Source: Actinomycetes bacterium
GTDB taxonomy: Bacteria > Actinomycetota > Actinomycetes > Propionibacteriales > Nocardioidaceae
NCBI GenBank assembly: GCA_023460975.1
Contig: JAEWOG010000023.1
Location: 5,038 to 69,037, forward strand
Direction: 5' to 3'
Length of the DNA: 64,000 bases
The notes beneath the pieces were generated by a model. It saw only the letters and a list, made by a program, of their open reading frames with translations. It did not search any database and was not told the origin of the DNA. Below are positions 8,086 to 18,765 of the stretch, piece after piece; the stretch's first letter is position 1, and every line of letters starts with the position of its first letter. A program made the position numbers and the translations under genes.

Positions 8086-9495
8086 GGGGAGATGCGCGCG
8101 CAGGGTCTCGCCGAGGATGCGGGCTCCGTCGCTGAAGCGTTCGGGTGCCTCGCCGGCGAAGTTGAGGCGTACGAAAGCCCCGGTCGGCTCGGCGGGGAAC
8201 CACTCGCTGCCCGGAGCGATGAGGACGCCACCGGCCTCGCATGCCCTGACGTAGCCGTCGACGTCAACGCCCTCGGGCAGCCTCGCCCAGAGGTTCAGCC
8301 CGCCCGCCGGGACGTGCTCGACATGCATCTGGGGGACCTCCGCGCGCAGCGCCTCCAACAACCGGTCGCGTCGCAGGCGCAGCTCGGGGCGCAGGCGACG
8401 TAGGTGCGTGTCCCAGCCGGGCTGGGTGACGACGTCGAGGACCGCGGCCTGAAGCACACCGCTCACGTACATTGCCTCGGCTGCGCGGTCAGCCAGCAGC
8501 CGGTCGCGCGCCGGCCCGCGGGCGATCACCGCCGCCACTCGCAGAGCCGGAGACACCGACTTGGTGAGCGATCGGATGTGGACGACGTGCCCGTCGCCGT
8601 CGCGCGAGACGAGCGGCTGCGGGTCGGCATCGATGCCGAAGTCGTGGGCCCAGTCGTCCTCGATGAGGAAGGCGCCGTGGCGACGGACCACGTCGAGCAC
8701 GGACTCGGCGGTCTCGGCCGACCACTGACCACCCGTCGGGTTGGCGAACGTGGGCTGCGCGTAGAAGGCACGGGCCCCGCTGCGGTCGAAGGCGCGTGCC
8801 AGATCGTCGGGGTCCGGGCCGTGGGGCGTGGTGGGGACCGGGACGAGTTCCACACCGGTTTGCTCCGCGGCGAGGATGGCACCCCAGTACGTCGGCGACT
8901 CGACGAGCAGGGGCGCACCAGGCCCGACGAGCGCGCGGAAGATGGAGCTCAGGGCGCTCTGGCTGCCCGGGGTCACGATCACGTCGCGCGGGGCCGGAGG
9001 GGTGATCCCCGCCGGGGAGTCGGCCGCGACCTGGGCGGCGAACCACGCCTGGAGATCTGCGAGTCCGGCGGCGGGGGCGGGCGTCAGCGCCTGCTCGGTG
9101 CGTGCGGCGCGAGTCAGGGCAGCCCGGACGAGTCTGCTCGGCAGGAGGTCTGTGGTGGGGTACCCCGAGTGCAGGCGCACGGTGTCCGGCGTCGAGGCGC
9201 GCTGGGTCGCGGACAGTCGGCCCGACCTGGCCGACGGGGAGCCCAGCGCGGCCGTCTGCCAGCCGTAGTCTGCCCGGCGCGCCGTGCGGGGCGGGACCGC
9301 GAAGGTCCCCACCCCCGGGCGAGTGTCGATCAGCCCCTGGGCGGCGAGGGTGCGCAACGCCTTCTGAACGGTCACGGGACTCGCGCCGAACTCGGCGACG
9401 AGTTCGCGTGTCGACGGCAAGCGGGCCCCCGGGGGAGCGGTGCGGATCTTGTCGCGCACTGCAGCGACGATGCGACTTGCGCTATCGTTGTTCAT
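8068..9495 (-). CDS. MocR-type transcription factor (GntR HTH fused to a PLP aminotransferase fold)
   Basis: 475 residues. The N-terminal winged helix (residues ~5-70) contains RLPSTRELVAEFGASPVTVQKALRTLAAQGL and RPGVGTF. The rest is a fold-type I aminotransferase domain with VTPGSQSALSSIFRAL, VESPTYWGAI, QPTFANPTGGQWS and the PLP lysine in SLTKSVSPALR. MocR proteins sense PLP or amino-compound ligands and often control a divergent gene, here an EamA-family exporter. Its ATG shares the CATG at 9493-9496 with the exporter start. The last residues (GFAG-stop) are encoded by the repeat array, so the 3' end was remodelled by the repeat. Confidence 0.93.
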   Translation of the reverse strand: MNNDSASRIVAAVRDKIRTAPPGARLPSTRELVAEFGASPVTVQKALRTLAAQGLIDTRPGVGTFAVPPRTARRADYGWQTAALGSPSARSGRLSATQRASTPDTVRLHSGYPTTDLLPSRLVRAALTRAARTEQALTPAPAAGLADLQAWFAAQVAADSPAGITPPAPRDVIVTPGSQSALSSIFRALVGPGAPLLVESPTYWGAILAAEQTGVELVPVPTTPHGPDPDDLARAFDRSGARAFYAQPTFANPTGGQWSAETAESVLDVVRRHGAFLIEDDWAHDFGIDADPQPLVSRDGDGHVVHIRSLTKSVSPALRVAAVIARGPARDRLLADRAAEAMYVSGVLQAAVLDVVTQPGWDTHLRRLRPELRLRRDRLLEALRAEVPQMHVEHVPAGGLNLWARLPEGVDVDGYVRACEAGGVLIAPGSEWFPAEPTGAFVRLNFAGEAPERFSDGARILGETLRAHLPRGFAG

Positions 9496-9509
9496 GTCAG
9501 GAAACAGTA
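9483..9509. promoter_or_regulatory. Face-to-face promoters of the MocR and EamA genes
   Basis: The two start codons overlap in the palindrome CATG at 9493-9496. A -10-like TATCGT at 9483-9488 lies 5 nt before the exporter ATG. On the other strand TACTGT (9509 down to 9504) lies 8 nt before the MocR ATG. Both transcripts would be leaderless or nearly so. The flanks form an imperfect inverted repeat (CGCTATCGTTGTT and AACAGTAGCG), a likely MocR operator overlapping both promoters. Confidence 0.5.
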
Positions 9510-10444
9510 GCGTTATCCACTACGCGGCACCTGCGCTTTCCGCCCGCCACGGCGTCGGATGGGGGTTCGTCGGGATCGTGGCCTTCTCGCTCACCCTGCC
9601 CATGACGCGGCTCACTGCAGGGGCGGGATTCGACCCCGTCTTCGTGGGGTGCGGCCGCGCGGTCGTGGCCGCAGTCCTGGCCGGCCTCGCGCTGATCGCC
9701 ACTCGTACGCACCTGCCCACGCGAGGCCAGTGCGCGCGACTGCTCGTCGTGGCAGGGGGAGTGGTGCTTGGCTTCCCGCTGCTCACGGCGTACGCGCTGA
9801 CGAGCGTCCCTGCCAGCCACGGGGCCGTGGTGATCGGCCTCCTGCCAGCGGCAACGGCGGCGATGGCGGTGCTGCGGGGTCGCGAGAAAGTCTCGGCCTC
9901 GTTCTGGGCATTCGCAGGGCTGGGCGCGGTCGCCGTGGTCGCCTTCGCGAGCGTCCACAACTCGGGCGTGGGCGCCCTGCGCTGGGAGGACCTGTTGCTC
10001 ATCGGGGCCGTGCTGGCGGCCGCCATCGGGTACGCCGAGGGCGGGCTGCTGGCGCGCGAACTGGGCTCGTGGCAGACCGTGTCCTGGGCGCTGGTCCTGG
10101 CGGCCCCCTTCATGAGCGCGATGACCGCAGCCTCGCTCGCCCAGGGCGCTCCGTCCGGGTCGGTGGGGCAGTGGCTGGCGTTCGGCTACTTGTCGGTGGT
10201 GTCGATGTACCTCGGCTTCTTCGCCTGGTACCGCGGCCTCGCGATCGGGCCGATGGCACACGTGAGCCAGATCCAACTCATCCAGCCGGTCCTCACCATC
10301 GGCTGGGCGGCGCTGCTGCTGGGTGAGCACGTGGGACTCGCGACCGGGGCGGGCGCGGTCGTGGTGATCGCATGCGCGGGCCGCGCCGTGCGGGTACGGA
10401 CATCGCCGGTCGGACAGGCCGCTGCTGGCCCCGGACCTCGTTAG
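9494..10444 (+). CDS. DMT superfamily transporter, EamA family
   Basis: 316 residues from the ATG at 9494 (MSGNSSVIHY). About ten hydrophobic segments occur in two EamA repeats. The first half begins GWGFVGIVAFSLTLPMTRLTAG. The second ends with the typical VSQIQLIQPVLTIGWAALLLGEHVGLATGAGAVVVIACAGRAV. Family members export amino acids or related metabolites across the cytoplasmic membrane. Its start codon overlaps that of the divergent MocR gene, a common pairing in which the PLP-binding regulator controls the exporter. The 3' end overlaps the convergent DUF3099 gene by 4 bp. Confidence 0.9.
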   Translation: MSGNSSVIHYAAPALSARHGVGWGFVGIVAFSLTLPMTRLTAGAGFDPVFVGCGRAVVAAVLAGLALIATRTHLPTRGQCARLLVVAGGVVLGFPLLTAYALTSVPASHGAVVIGLLPAATAAMAVLRGREKVSASFWAFAGLGAVAVVAFASVHNSGVGALRWEDLLLIGAVLAAAIGYAEGGLLARELGSWQTVSWALVLAAPFMSAMTAASLAQGAPSGSVGQWLAFGYLSVVSMYLGFFAWYRGLAIGPMAHVSQIQLIQPVLTIGWAALLLGEHVGLATGAGAVVVIACAGRAVRVRTSPVGQAAAGPGPR

Positions 10445-10677
10445 CGGTCGGCACCCCAGTTGGCCACCACCGCGGCGATTGGCGGGAGGACGGCGGCCAC
10501 CGCCGACATGAGGACCGCCGCGGTGGTCGACCAGAGCCGTACGAGGCACCACGCCAGCACGAGGAGGGTCAGGCAGGTGCCCATCAGCAGGGCGTACCAG
10601 CGCTGACGTCGCCGCAGCCGCTCGCTGCGCGAGGCGGGGACGTCGCTCACGCTGAACGGGCGGGGCTCTCGTGCCAC
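10441..10677 (-). CDS. DUF3099 family small membrane protein
   Basis: 78 residues from the GTG at 10677 (VAREPRPFSVSDVP). The frame continues further upstream but without family similarity. A basic stretch RSERLRRRQRWYALLMG is followed by two hydrophobic helices and the ending VLPPIAAVVANWGADR, the pattern of actinobacterial DUF3099 proteins. Function is unknown. It is convergent with the EamA gene (4-bp overlap) and divergent from cstA. Confidence 0.8.
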   Translation of the reverse strand: MAREPRPFSVSDVPASRSERLRRRQRWYALLMGTCLTLLVLAWCLVRLWSTTAAVLMSAVAAVLPPIAAVVANWGADR

Positions 10678-10831
10678 CCCTCCAGCCTGCCACCTCGTCC
10701 AGCGTGCCGCCCGTCCAACGCCGGGAAACCAGAGTTGCCCGGCCCCTGCTCCTTGCCCTGCGACCGCGCGAGGGTCCACTCTGAAGAAGCGGTCCGTCCG
10801 CCGTGGTCGGGCCCGACAGGGAGGACTCGGG

Positions 10832-13035
<2,204 letters not shown>

Positions 13036-13039
<4 letters not shown>

Positions 13040-13221
13040 GTGGCCTGCGACGGGCGTGGGACGGGGTGCGCTGGTATCTGCGCGAGGTCACCGGCGAGGC
13101 CAAGTGGGACGAGTACCTCGCGGCCTGCGCCGCTGCCGGCACCGCCCCGATGAGCCGCCGGGAGTTCGAGCGGCACCGCGACCACGTACGGGAGGTGACC
13201 GCGCGGGGGCGATGCTGCTGA
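13036..13221 (+). CDS. YbdD/YjiX family protein (DUF466), CstA partner
   Basis: 61 residues with the family pattern WYLREVTGEAKWDEYLAAC and MSRREFERHRDHVRE. Short proteins of this family are almost always encoded directly after cstA or btsT-like transporters, and in E. coli YbdD is needed for CstA-dependent pyruvate uptake. Here it overlaps cstA by ATGA, so translational coupling is likely. Confidence 0.92.
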
Positions 13222-13295
13222 GCGGTCGCAGCCCGGTGCAGGAGCGGCCGTGCGTGGTACGAATCGAAGCCCGACGTCCCAGCCCCGGAGGTCCG

Positions 13296-14132
13296 ATGCC
13301 CCGCAACGCCGAGGAACTGGTCGAGGTCCTCGCACTCAAGGAGTGCGGCCCCGACCGCTTCGAGGGTGCCCTGCCTCGTCGTACGCAGCTTCACCGTCTC
13401 TACGGCGGGCTCATGTTCGCCCAGAGCTACCTGGCCGCGGCCCGGACGACGGACCCCTCGTACGAGGTCCACTCGCTGCACACCACGGTGATCTCGCCGG
13501 GTGCGATCGACGTGCCGATGACGTACGAGATCCGCAACGTCCGCGACGGCCGCAACTTCGCGACGCGCCTCGTCGAGGGGCGCCAGGACGACCGGCTGGT
13601 GTTGACGGGGACGTTCGAGTTCCACCGGCCCGAAGTTGGCCGCGGCCACCAGGACGCGATGCCGCTCGATCTGCCGGGGCCGTACGAGACCCCGAAGCGT
13701 CAGCCCGCCGACCCCGCCAACGATGAGTGGGGATGCATGGACTTCCGGCGCGCCGACGGGGGTGCGGGCGAGCCCGAGCACGGCGAGCGGCCGGGGTGGC
13801 AGCGCTACTGGTTCCGCCTCAACGGCGACCTGGGTGAGGACCCGGTGCTGCAGACGGCTGCGCTGATCTACGCCTCCGACATGTCGCTCATGGGGGCGGC
13901 GCTCGCGCCCCACGGGCTGCGGGCGGGAGACGCACGGACCATGATCGCCACGCTCAACCACTCGATGTGGTTCCACCACTCCCACCCGGTGCACGAGTGG
14001 TGGCTCTATGACCAGCACTCTCCGGCGAGCGCGCACGGGCGCGGGCTGTCGTTCGCGTCGATCTTCGCTGCGGACGGCACCCTCACCACGTCGGTGGCGC
14101 AGGAGGCGGTGCTGCGGCCGAACGCAGTCTGA
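13296..14132 (+). CDS. Acyl-CoA thioesterase II (TesB family)
   Basis: 278 residues from the ATG at 13296, preceded by CGGAGG at a proper distance; the frame upstream is a shadow. It has the double hot-dog pattern: RRTQLHRLYGGLMFAQSYLAAARTT, VHSLHTTVISPG, NVRDGRNFATRLVEGRQDDR, then in the second half LIYASDMSLMGAAL, ATLNHSMWFHHSHPVHEWWLYDQHSPASAHGRGL. The Asp of YASDMSL and the Gln of DQHSP are the expected catalytic positions. The enzyme hydrolyses acyl-CoA to acid and CoA. The gene stands alone after cstA-ybdD and ends beside the first copy of a small palindromic element. Confidence 0.93.
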   Translation: MPRNAEELVEVLALKECGPDRFEGALPRRTQLHRLYGGLMFAQSYLAAARTTDPSYEVHSLHTTVISPGAIDVPMTYEIRNVRDGRNFATRLVEGRQDDRLVLTGTFEFHRPEVGRGHQDAMPLDLPGPYETPKRQPADPANDEWGCMDFRRADGGAGEPEHGERPGWQRYWFRLNGDLGEDPVLQTAALIYASDMSLMGAALAPHGLRAGDARTMIATLNHSMWFHHSHPVHEWWLYDQHSPASAHGRGLSFASIFAADGTLTTSVAQEAVLRPNAV

Positions 14133-14136
14133 CCTG

Positions 14137-14186
14137 CGGACGTCATACGTTCAGCGGCAGCGGGTGCGCCGACCGGATGACGTCCG
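14137..14186. repeat. Small palindromic element, copy 1
   Basis: Ten-base inverted arms (CGGACGTCAT and ATGACGTCCG) enclose a 30-nt loop containing CAGCGGCAGCGGGTGCGCC. The same 19-bp core and near-identical arms recur at 15166-15215. This copy lies between the convergent TesB and PLDc_N-like genes and may act as a bidirectional terminator. Confidence 0.8.
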
Positions 14187-14192
14187 GTGGGG

Positions 14193-14423
14193 TCAGGCGG
14201 CGCCGTCGGCCTTCCGGCGTCCCCACAGCAGGTAGGCCACTGGGCCCACCGGCTGGACGAAGCTCATCAGGCCCCACAGCGGCTTCGGGCCGCGTACGGA
14301 CTCCGCGGGCCGCTTCGCCAGATCGCGCAGCGCGATCGTGGTGACGACGGTCTCGAGGACTCCGCCGACGACGACGAGCTTCTGTTGCGTGGGGGTCAGG
14401 TCGGACCACTTCTTCTTCGCCAT
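14193..14423 (-). CDS. PLD-nuclease N-terminal (PLDc_N)-like small membrane protein
   Basis: 76 residues from the ATG at 14423. A charged N-terminus (MAKKKWSDLTPTQQK) precedes two hydrophobic segments. The second contains PLWGLMSFVQPVGPVAYLLWGRRK, close to the PLDc_N pattern (W.L..F.P.GP..YL..GR). The role of these stand-alone membrane proteins is unknown. A TAGGCT box ends 6 nt before the ATG, so the transcript is probably leaderless, which also supports this start. Confidence 0.75.
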   Translation of the reverse strand: MAKKKWSDLTPTQQKLVVVGGVLETVVTTIALRDLAKRPAESVRGPKPLWGLMSFVQPVGPVAYLLWGRRKADGAA

Positions 14424-14429
14424 GCTGTG

Positions 14430-14435
14430 AGCCTA
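14430..14435 (-). promoter_or_regulatory. -10 box TAGGCT of a leaderless transcript
   Basis: TAGGCT on the minus strand is followed by 6 nt and then the ATG at 14423. Confidence 0.55.
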
Positions 14436-14436
14436 G

Positions 14437-14464
14437 GGGCACAGGGCACAGGGCACAGGGCACA
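14437..14464. repeat. Tandem repeat (GGGCACA)x4
   Basis: Four perfect 7-bp units lie directly upstream of the PLDc_N-like gene and after the end of the lipoprotein gene. Such a tract can change copy number by slippage. It overlaps the presumed -35 region of the leaderless promoter, so unit number could alter promoter spacing. Confidence 0.9.
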
Positions 14465-14486
14465 GGGCGTCCGGGGTCCCCGGGGT

Positions 14487-15101
14487 TCAGCGGCTGCGGT
14501 CGACGTCGAGCGCGTCGAGGATCTCGCTCCCGCCCGCGAACACCCCTCCGACGGTGCCCTCCTGGTGGGGCGCCCCCGCGGGGGTCGTGTGGGGGTCGTC
14601 GGTGAGCCGGACGTCCCGGCACCCGAAGTCGTTGATGAGGACGCCGGTGAGGTCGCCGTCGTGGCTGGAGACGACCAACCATTGCGGGCCGAGTTCCTCG
14701 GTGCAGGCGCGGTCGGGTGCGGCCGGCTCGAGATCCTGCAGTGCCTCGTGGAGGCGGGAGAGTGTGGCCTCGTCGACGGGTTGGGGCTGCCCGGCAAGCG
14801 CCCACCCCGACTCACCGAGCTCGTACTTGCACACCCACGCCTCGTGCGGTTCGAGGAAGTACGGCTCCTCATCGGGCGCCTCCTCGCGCCCTGCACCCTC
14901 GACGGTCGCCTCGAGGGGGCACGGCTCCCCGCCGGCATCGGCGAGTTCATTCGTACGCAGTTGCGGCGCCTGCGGGGGCGCTGTAGTCGAACCGCACCCG
15001 GTCAGGGTCAGGCCCGCGATCGCCAGGGCGGCGACTGCGCGTACGAGCGTCTGAGCCCAGCGTCGGGCGGCGGGGAGGAGGTCCGTTGTGCTCGGCGACA
15101 T
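14487..15101 (-). CDS. Predicted lipoprotein of unknown function
   Basis: 204 residues. The N-terminus has basic residues, a hydrophobic stretch LVRAVAALAIAGLTL and the lipobox LTGC with Cys near residue 36, so the mature protein should be lipid-anchored outside the membrane. The mature part has four further cysteines (PCPLEA, WVCKYELG, DRACTEEL, FGCRDVRL) that could form two disulfides. No known domain was recognised. It is flanked by the two copies of the small palindromic element. Confidence 0.72.
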   Translation of the reverse strand: MSPSTTDLLPAARRWAQTLVRAVAALAIAGLTLTGCGSTTAPPQAPQLRTNELADAGGEPCPLEATVEGAGREEAPDEEPYFLEPHEAWVCKYELGESGWALAGQPQPVDEATLSRLHEALQDLEPAAPDRACTEELGPQWLVVSSHDGDLTGVLINDFGCRDVRLTDDPHTTPAGAPHQEGTVGGVFAGGSEILDALDVDRSR

Positions 15102-15165
15102 GGCGGTACGACGCCCTCGCTGGCGTCGAGGTTCCTTGGGACGGGTGCGGGTCTGGCCGCCTCCC

Positions 15166-15215
15166 CGAACGTCATACGACCAGCGGCAGCGGGTGCGCCG
15201 TACGTATGACGTCCG
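15166..15215. repeat. Small palindromic element, copy 2
   Basis: Inverted arms CGAACGTCATACG and CGTATGACGTCCG (13 bp, one mismatch) flank a loop holding the same 19-bp core CAGCGGCAGCGGGTGCGCC as copy 1. It lies just after the stop of the AMP-ligase gene, where it could act as a terminator. Confidence 0.8.
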
Positions 15216-15224
15216 GGGGTCGCG

Positions 15225-16769
15225 TCACTTCTCGCGGAGCAAGTAGCGCTGCACCTTGCCCGAGGGGGTCTTCGGCAGCGCGTCGACGAAGTGCACGAGC
15301 CGGGGATAGGCGTGCTTGGAGTAGTCCTCCCGGACGAGCACCTTGAGCTCCTCGCCCAGTTCGTCGGTGGGTTCGACTCCCTCGGCCAACACCACGAACG
15401 CCTCGACCTGCTCGCCCCGTACGCCCTCGGGGTCGGGGCGGCCCACCACGGCCACGTCCACGACAGCGGGGTGCTTGATGAGCGCCGACTCGACGTCGAA
15501 CGGGCCGATCCGGTAGCCGGCCGCCAGGATGACGTCGTCGTCGCGGGCAGTGAAGTAGAGGAACCCGTCCTCGTCGATCCGGCCGGTGTCGGCGGTCAGG
15601 TACCACCGTCCGTCCTCGCTGAATCGCTCCGCCGACTTCTCGGGAGCGCCCAGGTAGCCGGTGAACCACAGCAGCGGGGAGGCCGTACGGTCCAGTGCGA
15701 TCTGACCGTCGACAACACCGGCGGCGTAGCCAGCCATGGCCGGACCCATCGAGCCCTCGCGCAGCGGCTGGAACCGGTCGGGGTGCCAGTCGTTGCAGAT
15801 CGTCATGCCGGTCTCGGTCTGGCCGTAGTGGTCGCGCACCTGGGTGCCGAGCGTCGCGGCCGCCCACTCGATGACGTCCGGCGTCAGCGGCTCGCCAGCC
15901 GAGGACGCGCGACGCAGGCGCACACCCTGCACCGCGTCGCCCTTGCTCAGCGCCCTGTACATCGTCGGCGCCCCGGCGAAGTTGGTGACGCCGAAGTCCC
16001 GCACGATCCGTACGGTCGACTCCGGGGTGAAGCCGCCGACGTACATCAGGTTGCGGCGGCCCGCGGCCAGCGGCCCGACGACGCCGTAGTAGAGGCCGTA
16101 CGCCCAGCCGGGGTCGGCGGCGTTCCAGAACACGTCGTCGGCCGTGACGTCCAGCGAGAAGTGCATGTAGGCGTGGAACGCGGCCAGCGCCCGCGCCGGC
16201 ACCGGGACCCCCTTGGGCTTGCCGGTCGTGCCGCTGGTGAACAGCAGCAGCGCGGTGCCCTCGCCGCCCACCGCGACGCTGTCGGTCATCGGCGCTGCGG
16301 CGTCGATCGCGGCATCGAATGCGGGGCCGACCTGCAGCACCTCGATGTCGGTGAGCGGGTCCAGCTTGGAGCGCTGCGACTCCTCGGTGATGACCAGTCG
16401 GGCGCCCGAACCCTCGACACGCACCTGGATCGCGCCGGTGGCGAAGGCGGTGAAGAGGGGCACGTACGCCGCCCCCAGGCGCCACAGCGCGAGGAGGGTG
16501 AGGACCAGTTCCGGGCGCTTGCTCAGCAGCACCGGGACGGCGTCGCCGCGCTTCACGCCGTGCTCGGCGAGGACCGTCGCCAACCTGCGGGAGCGATCAG
16601 CGAGCTCGCCGTAGGTCCACTCGCGTGCTGCGAAGTCGGCGTCGATGAAGGTGAAGGCGACCTGGTCACGATCGTGGCGGTCGCACGCGAGATGCGCGAG
16701 ATCGGCCGTGGGGGAGTCGTACGTCTCAAGCCAACTGGCGACGACCTGTTCGGGAGTGGAGGTGCTCAT
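15225..16769 (-). CDS. AMP-forming acyl-CoA synthetase (acetyl/medium-chain type)
   Basis: 514 residues of the ANL superfamily. The P-loop LLLFTSGTTGKPKGV lies near residue 175, followed by WNAADPGWAYGLYYGVVGPL, FAGAPTMYRAL, the A5 motif DHYGQTETGM, WYLTADTGRIDEDGFLYFTARDDDVILAAGYRIGPFDVES and the catalytic Lys near the end in LPKTPSGKVQRYLLREK. It activates a carboxylic acid to acyl-AMP and then acyl-CoA. The ADPGW and YGQTETG elements resemble acetyl- and medium-chain synthetases. It is the last gene of a minus-strand cluster with an SDR and an acyl-CoA dehydrogenase and probably feeds them. The chain length is not readable. Confidence 0.9.
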   Translation of the reverse strand: MSTSTPEQVVASWLETYDSPTADLAHLACDRHDRDQVAFTFIDADFAAREWTYGELADRSRRLATVLAEHGVKRGDAVPVLLSKRPELVLTLLALWRLGAAYVPLFTAFATGAIQVRVEGSGARLVITEESQRSKLDPLTDIEVLQVGPAFDAAIDAAAPMTDSVAVGGEGTALLLFTSGTTGKPKGVPVPARALAAFHAYMHFSLDVTADDVFWNAADPGWAYGLYYGVVGPLAAGRRNLMYVGGFTPESTVRIVRDFGVTNFAGAPTMYRALSKGDAVQGVRLRRASSAGEPLTPDVIEWAAATLGTQVRDHYGQTETGMTICNDWHPDRFQPLREGSMGPAMAGYAAGVVDGQIALDRTASPLLWFTGYLGAPEKSAERFSEDGRWYLTADTGRIDEDGFLYFTARDDDVILAAGYRIGPFDVESALIKHPAVVDVAVVGRPDPEGVRGEQVEAFVVLAEGVEPTDELGEELKVLVREDYSKHAYPRLVHFVDALPKTPSGKVQRYLLREK

Positions 16770-16788
16770 GACTCGCTCCGATCGGTTC

Positions 16789-17538
<750 letters not shown>

Positions 17539-17558
17539 GGTGGGTGTGTCCTTCGCGA

Positions 17559-18701
17559 TCAGCGACCCAGCGCGCGGCCGATGACCAGGCGCTGGATCTG
17601 GTTGGTGCCTTCGAAGATCTGCATGACCTTGGTCTCGCGCATGTAGCGCTCGACGGGCCAGTCCTTGGTATATCCGGCGCCCCCGAGGACCTGCACCGCG
17701 TCGGTGGTGACCTTCATGGCGTTGTCGGTGGCGACGAGCTTGGCGACCGAGGCCTCGGTGCCGTACGGGCGGCCAGCGTCCTTGAGCCGAGCGGCGTGCA
17801 GGTAGGTCGCCCGCGCGGAGACGACCGCAGCCTGCATGTCGGCGAGCAGGAACGAGAGTCCTTGGTGCTCGATGACCGGCTTGCCGAACGCCTCGCGCTC
17901 CTTGGCGTACGCCACGGCGGTGTCGAGGGCGCCCTGGGCGACGCCGACGGCGACGGCGGCGATCCCGAGGCGGCCCGCATCGAGGCCGGCCAGGGCGATG
18001 TTGAGTCCCTTGCCCTCCTCGCCGAGTCGTTGCTCGAGGGGGATGCGGACGTTGTCGAAGAGCATCGTCGTGGTCGGCGAGCTCATCAGGCCCATCTTGT
18101 CCTCGGGCACGTCGGCGCTGAGGCCGGGAGTGTCCGCGGGGACCAGGAAGCAGGAGATGCCCCGTGCGCCGTCGTCGGAAGTGCGCGCCATCACCTTGTA
18201 GTAGTCGGCGACACCGCCAGAGGTGACCCACGCCTTCGCGCCGTTGAGGACGTACTCGTCGCCCTCGCGGACCGCGCGGGTGCGCATCGCCGCGGGGTCG
18301 GAACCGGCGTGTGCCTCCGAGAGGCAGTACGCGCCGAGCAGGTCGCCGCTGAGCATCTCGGGAAGCCACCGCTGCTTCTGCTCATCGGTGCCGGCGGTGA
18401 AGAGACCGAAGCAGCTCAGCGCGTGCACGCTGGTGGCGACACCGACGGCCGCCCACGCGGAGGCGATCTCCTCGAGGACCTGGAGGTAGACCTCGTACGG
18501 CTGGCCGCCGCCGCCGAACTCCTCCGGGTACGGCAGGCTCAGCAGTCCCGCTTGCCCGAGCGTCGCGAAGACCTCGGCGGGGAAGCGGTGCTCCCGCTCG
18601 GCCTCGTCGACACGCGGACGGAGCTCCTTGTCGACGATCGCGCGGGTCAACTCGATCAGGTCGGCCGACTCGTCGGTGGGCATCAGGCGGTTCGCGGGCA
18701 T
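17559..18701 (-). CDS. Acyl-CoA dehydrogenase
   Basis: 380 residues with the full flavoprotein dehydrogenase pattern: LGAYCLSEAHAGSDPAAMRTRA, WVTSGGVADYY, EREAFGKPVIEHQGLSFLLADM, VQVLGGAGYTKDWPVERYMRETKVMQIFEGTNQIQR. The Glu of IFEGTN is at the usual catalytic-base position of short/branched-chain enzymes. It introduces the trans-2 double bond into an acyl-CoA and passes electrons to ETF. It is the first gene of the minus-strand cluster, with AGGAGG 4 nt before the ATG, and it reads away from the TetR gene across a palindromic operator. Confidence 0.93.
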   Translation of the reverse strand: MPANRLMPTDESADLIELTRAIVDKELRPRVDEAEREHRFPAEVFATLGQAGLLSLPYPEEFGGGGQPYEVYLQVLEEIASAWAAVGVATSVHALSCFGLFTAGTDEQKQRWLPEMLSGDLLGAYCLSEAHAGSDPAAMRTRAVREGDEYVLNGAKAWVTSGGVADYYKVMARTSDDGARGISCFLVPADTPGLSADVPEDKMGLMSSPTTTMLFDNVRIPLEQRLGEEGKGLNIALAGLDAGRLGIAAVAVGVAQGALDTAVAYAKEREAFGKPVIEHQGLSFLLADMQAAVVSARATYLHAARLKDAGRPYGTEASVAKLVATDNAMKVTTDAVQVLGGAGYTKDWPVERYMRETKVMQIFEGTNQIQRLVIGRALGR

Positions 18702-18725
18702 GGGTCCTCCTGGGGATGCGATACG

Positions 18726-18763
18726 GATAACTGTACCCGAGTTGAGTTTCTAGTACACTTATC
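18726..18763. promoter_or_regulatory. Palindromic operator between the acyl-CoA dehydrogenase and TetR genes
   Basis: Arms GATAACTGTAC (18726-18736) and GTACACTTATC (18753-18763) are inverted repeats with 10 of 11 matches and a 16-nt spacer. The element covers the TetR -10 region and lies 25-62 bp upstream of the dehydrogenase start, so one bound regulator could repress both directions. Two shorter sites within it (TGTAC and GTACA) may be the real half-sites. Confidence 0.75.
18754..18759 (+). promoter_or_regulatory. -10 box TACACT of a leaderless transcript
   Basis: TACACT is followed by 6 nt and the GTG of the TetR gene at 18766. It lies within the palindromic operator, so autoregulation is likely. 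Confidence 0.55.
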
Positions 18764-18765
18764 GG

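Noticed and set aside
7349..8254. Open frames rich in VSTSSTS and RACRDP through repeat array 1
   Set aside because: They are translations of the palindromic repeats in several frames, not genes. The same holds for those through array 2.
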